The notes beneath the pieces were generated by a model. It was not told the origin of the DNA and did no database searches. It worked only from the letters and a program-made list of their open reading frames with translations. From Nitrospinae bacterium AH_259_B05_G02_I21 (GTDB taxonomy: Bacteria > JADFOP01), in contig JALLOF010000022.1 in assembly GCA_027717595.1 (NCBI GenBank), positions 1-26,935 on the forward strand: 26,935 bases of DNA, read 5' to 3'. Positions 21,185-26,935 of this stretch are shown here, one piece after another. How positions within the stretch are numbered: position 1 is the stretch's first letter; each line of letters opens with the position of its first letter. The position numbers and the translations under genes are program-made.

Positions 21185-21841
21185 TTAATGACCCCACACT
21201 CCTCGCCTTGCCCCCCGTGCCTCCTCCTGGGCCTTCACAAGCTCGAATAGATGAGAGACGTTGGCCCCTATTACCATGAGCTTGGCACACCCACGCCGTA
21301 GCAGTTCCGCATTAACGTATACGCCGTCTTTGGTGTAGATATGAGCAAGGAGCCGCTTATACCTATCTCTTGGTTCAGCCCCGACCTCCAGGCGCACCCT
21401 TTGGCCGTCCAGTATGTCCTTGAGGCATTCAGTAGCCTCAGGCCCGTAGGGTTCCTGTCCTCTTGTCGGATGATGGGTTTCTGGTGCGTTGACACCGATG
21501 AGCCGAACCCGCTCCCCCGATGCCAGCCGAATTGTGTCACCATCAATGACTTGAGCTACCTGTGGACCAGCTGGAACGCCAACCCTGGGGGATGAAGGCT
21601 TTGGTGAGGGGGGCGGGGTTATACGAGGCTTGGGAGCCCGAGCCCTCCTAGGCTGTCCACCTTCGCAGTATTGGTTGTCAGGGCATTGAGAGCAATGGCC
21701 GGTATCACCGCAAATGTAGGTGCCCCGATCTGAAGGGCAGCTATGCCAGCGGTGGCAACCGGAGCGGTGGGCGTGGGCGTAAGCAGGGAGAAGCATTAGG
21801 ACTAATAAAGCTGAGGCCAAATAAAGGCGTCGATGCTTCAT
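21185..21841 (-). CDS. Secreted staphylococcal-nuclease-like protein
   Basis: The 218-residue protein has a signal peptide (1-24, ending AHA) and then a Cys/His-rich segment (HRSGCHRWHSCPSDRGTYIC, CSQCPDNQYC). A Pro-rich linker and an SNase domain follow: VIDGDTIRL, RVRLIGVNAPETHHP, GPEATECL, RDRYKRLLAHIY and NAELLRRGCAKL. The catalytic Glu (in NAPE) and both Arg are present. The residue that binds Ca2+ in the S. aureus enzyme (Asp 40) is Asn here. It is expected to cut DNA or RNA outside the cytoplasm. Fifth gene of the eight-gene run, 44 bases after the zinc-ribbon gene. Confidence 0.88.
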   Translation of the reverse strand: MKHRRLYLASALLVLMLLPAYAHAHRSGCHRWHSCPSDRGTYICGDTGHCSQCPDNQYCEGGQPRRARAPKPRITPPPSPKPSSPRVGVPAGPQVAQVIDGDTIRLASGERVRLIGVNAPETHHPTRGQEPYGPEATECLKDILDGQRVRLEVGAEPRDRYKRLLAHIYTKDGVYVNAELLRRGCAKLMVIGANVSHLFELVKAQEEARGARRGVWGH

Positions 21842-21885
21842 ACTTCAACTCGACAAAAAGTTTCTCTCTTTCACTTTCAGGCCTT

Positions 21886-22392
21886 TTATTCTGCAGATTT
21901 TTTTAGCGAAGCAATGAGAGATTCCACAGGGGCCGTTCGTTTTAAAACCCGTATTTCAGCAAAAGATAAGATTGTCTCGATTATCTCTTTTGGGTAAATA
22001 GTAAATCCTCCACAATCTGGGCAGCTTGTTGCTCCAAGTTCTTTCTTAATGAGACCAAAAAACTTAGGCCGAGTAATGTATCCGATAAGTACTGATGTCG
22101 GTTTTAATCGTTCCTCACCTTCACTATCTTCTTCAACACCGCATACTGGACAGGCTACAATCTCCGAAATGGCTTTAACGATAAAGTCCCCTTGAATTCC
22201 ATCGTTATCTTTGTAGTGCATAGCATGGTCATTCACCGTACAAAAAACTGTAGGAATGTTGTAAACCTTGGAGCAGGCTTCATCTTTAGTTAAGCCTAAG
22301 TCCTCCAGGACGTCTAGCATCCCTAATTCACCACCTCCCCCCATTGACTGTAGGGGGCCTCCAGTTAGTATTTCATATGTAGGGGGTTTCAT
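21886..22392 (-). CDS. Zinc-ribbon protein of unknown function
   Basis: The 168-residue protein has four Cys in a ribbon: CPVC (81-84) and CPDC (124-127), separated by a segment with KFFGLIKKEL. The N-terminus is Gly-rich, and the C-terminal helix ends ESLIASLKKSAE. No membrane or signal segment is seen. It starts only two bases after the TPR-ribbon gene ends, the tightest junction of the run, so the two are likely translated together. The ribosome binding site (TAGAG) is weak. The shared zinc-ribbon theme suggests the two products act together. Confidence 0.7.
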   Translation of the reverse strand: MKPPTYEILTGGPLQSMGGGGELGMLDVLEDLGLTKDEACSKVYNIPTVFCTVNDHAMHYKDNDGIQGDFIVKAISEIVACPVCGVEEDSEGEERLKPTSVLIGYITRPKFFGLIKKELGATSCPDCGGFTIYPKEIIETILSFAEIRVLKRTAPVESLIASLKKSAE

Positions 22393-22394
22393 CT

Positions 22395-23228
22395 CTATGA
22401 CTGCTTTAAAAACTCATTCGACAGCGAATCATATTTAATAATCTCTTCACATTGCGGACAGAGAAATATTATAAAACCCTCAGGAGTTCTTCCTAACAGG
22501 CCTCGTTTGCCTTCTCTTTCCCAAGTCCCAAAGTTTTTAATACTCGCTTCATGTCCACAATAAGGGCATTGCTTAATAATCGCGTCCGTAAAACTCTCAT
22601 CAACCTTTGGTGTGGCTTTAGCAGCCAAGTTCAGCATCATGCGCAAAGCCGCCAGCTCACGATTTACTGTTAAATTGTTAAACAGGCCCAAGAATTTGTC
22701 AGCAACTTCATCGTCCAGTTCTCTAAGAATCTCATATTGCTCCTCAACACCATCATGGTTCCATAGTGATAAGTAAGCCAACCCCAAATAAAAGTGCGCT
22801 TCTGTATTTTCGGGCTCAAGATTAATCGCCTTCCTCAGCTCCCTTTCAGCCTCCTTGTAACGGCCAAGGTTCCCGTAAGAAAACCCAAGCCAATAGTGTG
22901 CCTCTGGATTCTCAGGTTCCAGACGTAAGGCCATCATCAATTGCCTTATTGCTGCCTCGTCGCGGTCAAGCCTTGCGCAAGCCACTCCCAAATAAAAGCG
23001 AGCCGTTGCATCCTCAGGTTCCAGACGTACCGCTTTCTTGCATGCCCTGGCAGCTTCCTTGTAGCGTTCAAGGCTCCCATACGCTACCCCTAACCAAAGG
23101 TTTGCCCTAGCATGGTCAGGATTTAAGCGGGTTGCCTCTATGTAAGCCTCAAGAGCCGCCTCATATCGGCCCGAAGTAAATGCCTCTTGGCCTTTTTCCA
23201 TTAGCAAGTCAAAATCTTTGTGTTCCAT
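22395..23228 (-). CDS. TPR protein with C-terminal zinc ribbon
   Basis: The 277-residue protein has about five tetratricopeptide repeats over residues 8-180 (units like YEAALEAYIEATRLNPDHA, YKEAARACKKAVRLEPEDA and YKEAERELRKAINLEPENT). A C-terminal zinc ribbon follows with C221-x2-C224 (CPYC) and C257-x2-C260 (CPQC). TPRs bind partner proteins; the ribbon may bind nucleic acid or simply stabilise the tail. The start is ATG 23228 with AAGGGGG upstream; the frame extends to 23,294 inside the previous gene. It lies 19 bases after the HEAT-like gene and two before the zinc-ribbon gene. Confidence 0.8.
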   Translation of the reverse strand: MEHKDFDLLMEKGQEAFTSGRYEAALEAYIEATRLNPDHARANLWLGVAYGSLERYKEAARACKKAVRLEPEDATARFYLGVACARLDRDEAAIRQLMMALRLEPENPEAHYWLGFSYGNLGRYKEAERELRKAINLEPENTEAHFYLGLAYLSLWNHDGVEEQYEILRELDDEVADKFLGLFNNLTVNRELAALRMMLNLAAKATPKVDESFTDAIIKQCPYCGHEASIKNFGTWEREGKRGLLGRTPEGFIIFLCPQCEEIIKYDSLSNEFLKQS

Positions 23229-23247
23229 TGGAAGCCCCCTTCTACTT

Positions 23248-24510
23248 TTACTTGAATATCCACACCAGGAGGGCCACACCAAGGGCAATAGCAAGGAAGA
23301 TGCGCAACGCGCTTAGTTTGCTTGCGACTTGTTGAACTATTTGCTCTATTACCAGAAGACGGTCAGTTAATTCTTCTTTAAAGTCTTCAAAGTCAATAAG
23401 CCTTTTTCCAATGAAGTCAATCTTGTCTTCGATAAAATCACCTTCCCTGCCTTCGTAGCCAAACAGTTCTTCAGGGTCTTTAGGTGTTTGTTTCTCCTGA
23501 ATTTGCTCTATGGTCATTGCCGCTTGAGAGGCTCCTATATCGTCGTCCAGTTCAGATAGCCTGTCTCTCACCTTTATTAGGTTGTCCATAGAGAGTGTTT
23601 GATTATAGGCTAGGCCATGAAGCGCCCATGTGTCCTTGCTCTTTAGCGTTTCTTGGATGACCTCAGACGTAGGATAGCGAATATTGGAATAAGCAATGTA
23701 TCGACATGTATCATCAGAATCTTTCATGCCGAGGCTCAAAGTCGCAGTATCATTAGGGTCGCAGTTTTCAAGGATAGCATACCTCAATCTTTTATTATCA
23801 CACGCCTTATAAGCTTCTGCTTTCATCCCATCGTCTGCGTTTAAGTATCGGTAGACTGCATATGGAACACCAGTCTCTATTGGCCACTTAGAGGTATATT
23901 TCCAGAGTAGTGAGTAATGCTTCTGGGTTAGATACCATGAGTACCCGTCAACGTGGTCTGATGAGTCTAAGCTGCTTTTGCTCTGGGCTGAGGTATTTGT
24001 GATGAAAGCCAGGGCCAACTCTTTGCGAGCTTCCAATTCAATACCAAGCTCCTCGTCCTCGGGGTCGAAAACCTTCTCTATCAACTCAGGGTCTACTTCA
24101 GGATTTCTAACAAGAGCCAACCGTTCAAGGTGTGTCCCCTCTTTAAACCACTCCGTCCACTTTGAGGTGTAATGGATGCTGTAGAAGACGTATGGGTTCT
24201 CTCGCAGGCAGGCCCGAACGAAGGGGTCGGGGTCGTTTTTGAGCCGTTCTTCTAAGTTTCGCTCTGGATACTGGTACTCTGGCTCATCATCACCGTAGTC
24301 GAGAGACTTGCCGTGTCGAGCTATCCATTGTCTGACTTCTACATTTGAATCTTCTACCGCTAATAAGGCAATTTCATATAGGGCTTGACGGTCACGCTTG
24401 TAGTAGCTCTCAAGGATATTTATTCGGCCTTTCGCGTCAGAGGCTCGATACTTCCTCTGGAGTTCTTCTAGGGTGTATTCATCGATAATGTCGTATCTAT
24501 GAAGCTCCAT
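23248..24510 (-). CDS. HEAT/LRV-like repeat protein with C-terminal membrane anchor
   Basis: The 420-residue protein has alpha-helical repeat signatures: DSNVEVRQWIARHG, NDPDPFVRACLRENP, ALVRNPEVDPELIEKVF and later DSDDTCRYIAYSNI, similar to leucine-rich-variant or HEAT repeats. After about residue 330 it becomes a coiled coil (KRLIDFEDFKEELTDRLLVI). It ends in a hydrophobic helix (about 399-420) with no residues beyond it, as in tail-anchored proteins, so the repeats should face the cytoplasm. ATG 24510 is preferred because AAGGTGA precedes it; ATG 24540 is in frame. Family unknown. Confidence 0.7.
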   Translation of the reverse strand: MELHRYDIIDEYTLEELQRKYRASDAKGRINILESYYKRDRQALYEIALLAVEDSNVEVRQWIARHGKSLDYGDDEPEYQYPERNLEERLKNDPDPFVRACLRENPYVFYSIHYTSKWTEWFKEGTHLERLALVRNPEVDPELIEKVFDPEDEELGIELEARKELALAFITNTSAQSKSSLDSSDHVDGYSWYLTQKHYSLLWKYTSKWPIETGVPYAVYRYLNADDGMKAEAYKACDNKRLRYAILENCDPNDTATLSLGMKDSDDTCRYIAYSNIRYPTSEVIQETLKSKDTWALHGLAYNQTLSMDNLIKVRDRLSELDDDIGASQAAMTIEQIQEKQTPKDPEELFGYEGREGDFIEDKIDFIGKRLIDFEDFKEELTDRLLVIEQIVQQVASKLSALRIFLAIALGVALLVWIFK

Positions 24511-24568
24511 GAATTCACCTTGGCCCGCTTTGTGCGGCATAGCTCAAGCAAAAGTTTTTATTTAGTCT

Positions 24569-25135
24569 TTACATACTTACCTGATCTAAGACATTTTGAA
24601 TATCTATCATCTCAAGAGCATTCGTAGCAAGGTCTACCCCCAGGTATATGTATGCAATGCCATAGTCATCACCAACAATCAATTGTGACAGTCCCTTTGC
24701 GAACTCCCACATGAGGGTGCCTTTTAAGTCTTCATCTTTTTCAGCGAAGAGCTTATTCATGGACATGAATTCCAAGTTTGTCCAATTCAATCGCTTATAC
24801 AGGGTTTCCTGTGCCAATTCTCTTTGATCTGAAGGCATATCTGGTGCGAATATCATTTCCATTGATGAGTTCATAGCCCCTTCAACGAGGATATCCATGA
24901 ATTCTTTTCTCTTATGGTCATCTAAAGTTAAAACTCCCAACCGATCCGCCATGTGGATAAAAAGAACTAGGAATTCCAAGAATATATCTGCAAACTTAAC
25001 ATCATCAATATCTACAACTAACCCTGCTTCTTTTGACTCTTCATCTTCTAGGGGATAATTCCTTATTTTCTCTGCACAGACGTATGCGCCTTCAACCATC
25101 GTGTTTGCCAAATTTGAAGCTATCTCCTGAACCAC
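24569..25135 (-). CDS. Helical protein of unknown function, first gene of the eight-gene run
   Basis: The 188-residue, acidic, almost entirely helical protein contains ASNLANTMVEGAYVCAEKIR, DDVKFADIFLEFLVLFIHM and MNKLFAEKDEDLKGTLMWEF. No signal peptide or catalytic motif is recognised. The start is GTG 25135, with CAGGAGA six bases upstream. That ribosome binding site belongs to the first copy (in the gene's reading direction) of a 15-base direct repeat whose second copy lies inside the gene. The next gene starts 58 bases later on the same strand. No clear promoter is seen upstream. Confidence 0.65.
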   Translation of the reverse strand: MVQEIASNLANTMVEGAYVCAEKIRNYPLEDEESKEAGLVVDIDDVKFADIFLEFLVLFIHMADRLGVLTLDDHKRKEFMDILVEGAMNSSMEMIFAPDMPSDQRELAQETLYKRLNWTNLEFMSMNKLFAEKDEDLKGTLMWEFAKGLSQLIVGDDYGIAYIYLGVDLATNALEMIDIQNVLDQVSM

Positions 25136-25150
25136 AAGCTATCTCCTGAA
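25117..25150. repeat. 15-bp direct repeat across a start codon
   Basis: AAGCTATCTCCTGAA occurs at 25117-25131 and 25136-25150, a 19-base period. On the minus strand one copy supplies the ribosome binding site and the other forms the first codons of the gene, with the GTG between them. Confidence 0.85.
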
Positions 25151-25364
25151 TCCATTGCTAATCTCATTCTGGCAAAATTAAAAGTAGAGGAATGGTGTGT
25201 TGCCTTTACATCCTACCATCCCAAGACGACCGAGGGGAACGAGAAATTACCTGGACTGAACGGAGGTTTGGCTCTCGGGAATACCGCTGCACAGGGCGCG
25301 GGAGACCAGGAGCAGGAGTGTGCCTATGGGGTGTCTTTAGAAAATCTTTGGATTCTCGGGAGAG

Positions 25365-25495
25365 AACTAGCTAGTTTTCCTTCGATCCCCCCACGCCTCC
25401 ATAGGGGGGTGCCCACGGGAATCATGCTCACATCAGTCGCGTAAAAACGCGACCAAAGCAGGGGTTCGAGTCCCCACGGGGACTCGTCCTCGCCA
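25365..25495. other. Hairpin-rich intergenic region with tRNA-3'-end-like sequence
   Basis: The 545-base gap between the cargo genes and the HEPN-like gene holds no convincing protein. It contains a 12-bp palindrome AACTAGCTAGTT (25365-25376); CCCCCC (25387-25392) facing GGGGGG (25404-25409); GTCGCGT-AAAA-ACGCGAC (25436-25453); and CGAGTCCCC-AC-GGGGACTCG (25467-25485), which competes with GGGGTTCGAGTCCCC (25461-25475). TTCGATC plus a C-run and GCCTCCA at 25381-25401 looks like the 3' end of a tRNA or tmRNA without its T-stem partner, as left by site-specific integration. Confidence 0.5.
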
Positions 25496-25602
25496 TCGGA
25501 TTTGATAGTGTAGCATCATTGGAACCTTCGGGAGTCACCATAGAGGCAGCCTAAAACCTTGCAAGGCCCGGTTCCCCTAATACTCTACCCTGCATTTATC
25601 CC

Positions 25603-25631
25603 TTGGAACCAACGAAAGATATTGATATTTT
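25603..25631 (+). promoter_or_regulatory. Promoter for HEPN-like gene
   Basis: TTGGAA at 25603-25608 is 17 bases from TATTTT at 25626-25631, about 50 bases before the ATG at 25,681. Confidence 0.5.
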
Positions 25632-25680
25632 AAAGCACCCGACGGTCACATTGACTCTTCAAGTAAAGTGAGAGAAAGCC

Positions 25681-26757
25681 ATGTATTTCAAACTTGAACA
25701 CATTGTACGCAAGCTTAGTATCAACATCGAGGAGTCTGATTCACGGGAATTTGCCTATGGAGGTCCCCACCAAGTTACTGTGAGCTTACGAAAGGCGTCG
25801 ACAAAAGATGCGCACACAAGTGACCTCGGCAGAGATTACGCCGTTTGTACAGCCATGAGTCAGCAGGAGCCTTCTCCTGAGATTAGGGCCATGTTCGCAA
25901 GTCTTGCAGAAAGTAGACTTCCGCAAGGAAGCGACCTTGAAAAGGCTAGTAATATGTGGGCTGATCACGCCTTTGAACCCGATGGGCGGATTAAGGAAAG
26001 TCACGGGGTTCCCTTCGAAATATTACCGCAATCCTTCCGGTCTTTCGTTGAGCAGGCTAAAGGTGAGCTTTATGATTTTCTTACACGTACAGTCCAAGTG
26101 CTTAGGTGGCGAGGTGCTGCGAAGGGACCTCATAGCCCCTTCAGCGTAAGCGGATGGGGATGGTCATTTGATGGTCAACTTTGGAAGCCAGTGCCATCTG
26201 TAATACAGGTTTTTTGGGAGGCCATTTCACCTTTGAGAGCAACGGGCGAGGTCTGTGTCCAAGTCGAAAGGCTAGTCACGGAAGGAGCAACAGAACCTAT
26301 TGGTCACGAACTCTATCGGGAAGCATGGGAGCAGCGACATCAAAATCCACGGAGCTCCTTGGTTATCGGTATGGCTGCCGCAGAGGTCGGCTTCAAGCAG
26401 TGTGTGAGCACTCTGGTCCCGGATGCAAAATGGCTGGTTGAGGAAGCTCCATCCCCACCTTTGGTCAGGATGCTTCAGGAATATCTTCCTCAGTTGCCAG
26501 CGAAATGTATGATACAAGGCGAAGTATTGCAACCGCCGGATGAGGTCATGGATGCGCTCAAAAAGGGACAGAACCTTAGAAATAAGGTCGCTCACGTAGG
26601 AATCCCTGCTCCTGCATATGGAACTCTTGAGAAGGTGCTTCTGGCAGTGCATGACCTCCTTTGGATTTTGGACTATTACTGCGGTCATGATTGGGCACTT
26701 GAGCAGATTCGTCCTGAAATTAAAAGGGCTTTTATAGATAAAGGAGCGGGCGCATAA
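25681..26757 (+). CDS. HEPN-like domain protein, unknown function
   Basis: This 358-residue soluble protein has an N-terminal two-thirds matching no family I recognise. The C-terminal 130 residues are helical, with SSLVIGMAAAEVGFKQCVST and then the sequence RNKVAH at 300-305. That fits the R-x4-6-H active-site motif of HEPN ribonucleases, preceded by a conserved-looking Glu-containing helix. HEPN proteins are common in toxin, abortive-infection and phage-defence systems, where they cut RNA. The gene has its own promoter and opposite orientation to the cargo operon. A near-perfect hairpin (GAGTGTGA-TTA-TCACGCTC) follows its stop. The HEPN assignment rests on one motif plus helical context. Confidence 0.7.
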   Translation: MYFKLEHIVRKLSINIEESDSREFAYGGPHQVTVSLRKASTKDAHTSDLGRDYAVCTAMSQQEPSPEIRAMFASLAESRLPQGSDLEKASNMWADHAFEPDGRIKESHGVPFEILPQSFRSFVEQAKGELYDFLTRTVQVLRWRGAAKGPHSPFSVSGWGWSFDGQLWKPVPSVIQVFWEAISPLRATGEVCVQVERLVTEGATEPIGHELYREAWEQRHQNPRSSLVIGMAAAEVGFKQCVSTLVPDAKWLVEEAPSPPLVRMLQEYLPQLPAKCMIQGEVLQPPDEVMDALKKGQNLRNKVAHVGIPAPAYGTLEKVLLAVHDLLWILDYYCGHDWALEQIRPEIKRAFIDKGAGA

Positions 26758-26763
26758 CATGTC

Positions 26764-26782
26764 GAGTGTGATTATCACGCTC
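26764..26782 (+). terminator. Hairpin after HEPN-like gene
   Basis: GAGTGTGA-TTA-TCACGCTC, with one G-T wobble, lies just past the stop. Only two T follow, so termination strength is uncertain. Confidence 0.4.
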
Positions 26783-26859
26783 TTCACGATGGCCTAAAAA
26801 ACTCACTCTTACCGACTACATAGGGGATATGGTGCTGCCAGCGGAAACACACCGGGGGG

Positions 26860-26868
26860 TGGTATAAT
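26860..26868 (+). promoter_or_regulatory. Extended -10 promoter for the last gene
   Basis: TGGTATAAT is a perfect extended -10 (TGnTATAAT) with no good -35, which this promoter class does not need. It lies about 30 bases before the ATG at 26,902. Confidence 0.55.
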
Positions 26869-26901
26869 CAACAATGAATATAACCCTGAAAGGGGGAAAT
26901 C

Positions 26902-26935
26902 ATGATCAAGGTCTGGCTAACTAAAACCGTTCGGC
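26902..26935 (+). CDS. Start of an unidentified gene, cut by the window edge
   Basis: An ATG follows AAAGGGGG by several bases and the frame is open for the 11 visible codons (MIKVWLTKTVR). It lies behind an extended -10 promoter. Too little is visible to name a product. The short frame from the ATG at 26,874 stops after 16 codons and is less likely. Confidence 0.45.
   Translation, partial: MIKVWLTKTVR

Noticed and set aside
25192-25374. 60-codon plus-strand frame in the structured intergenic region
   Set aside because: No ribosome binding site, no motif, and composition typical of chance frames.
25150-25495. Complete tmRNA gene
   Set aside because: Only the 3'-end-like part is present; there is no 5' acceptor strand, no T-stem partner and no tag-peptide frame.

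Overview
The window joins a GC-rich bacterial chromosome (about 1-15,900) to a visibly AT-richer integrated element (about 16,000 to at least 25,500, possibly to the right edge). The housekeeping genes, AGGAGG-type ribosome binding sites, TTGACA-type promoters and a tRNA-Gly with encoded CCA point to an ordinary sigma-70 bacterium. The genes resemble those of GC-rich uncultivated Proteobacteria-like lineages (Deltaproteobacteria, Nitrospinota or Tectomicrobia type), but a genus cannot be named from sequence alone.

Chromosomal part. 1-2,750 holds a MerR/HspR-like regulator (cut by the window edge) overlapping a primary-type sigma factor, then pgsA and plsY for phospholipid synthesis, then tRNA-Gly(GCC). 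3,037-5,647 holds a 55-residue lipoprotein, a STAS anti-sigma antagonist, a divergent lipoate-ligase-like protein and an unknown 140-residue protein. 5,779-10,658 is a complete ABC importer operon: Tat-exported binding protein, ATPase and two permeases. It has a promoter carrying an inverted repeat in its spacer, a hairpin at the mRNA 5' end, and a hairpin attenuator after the binding-protein gene. msrA follows. 11,395-15,878 on the minus strand is a compact signalling operon: FHA-TPR-metallopeptidase, ECF sigma factor, double zinc-finger anti-sigma factor, and a Ser/Thr kinase fused to a PQQ-type propeller. No transmembrane segment is evident in any of the four.

Element. A tyrosine recombinase with an excisionase-like HTH gene marks the left edge. 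The last part of the recombinase frame runs through a remnant of a host gene, and its stop codon overlaps the start of the FHA gene. Next to it lie a candidate small RNA (promoter, long hairpin, terminator), iteron-like TTGGGAC repeats, a winged-helix protein and a zinc-finger protein. A second hairpin-rich intergenic region and an unknown protein follow.

From 25,135 down to 19,720 eight minus-strand genes follow one another with gaps of only 2-59 bases: unknown helical protein, HEAT/LRV-like tail-anchored protein, TPR plus zinc ribbon, zinc ribbon, secreted staphylococcal-nuclease-like protein, small membrane protein, duplicated Cys-rich secreted protein, and a second secreted protein. This looks like one cargo operon with no recognisable known system and is the best candidate here for something undescribed. 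Beyond a highly structured non-coding stretch (25,365-25,495) lies a plus-strand gene with a HEPN-like RNxxxH motif, and a final gene begins at the right edge.
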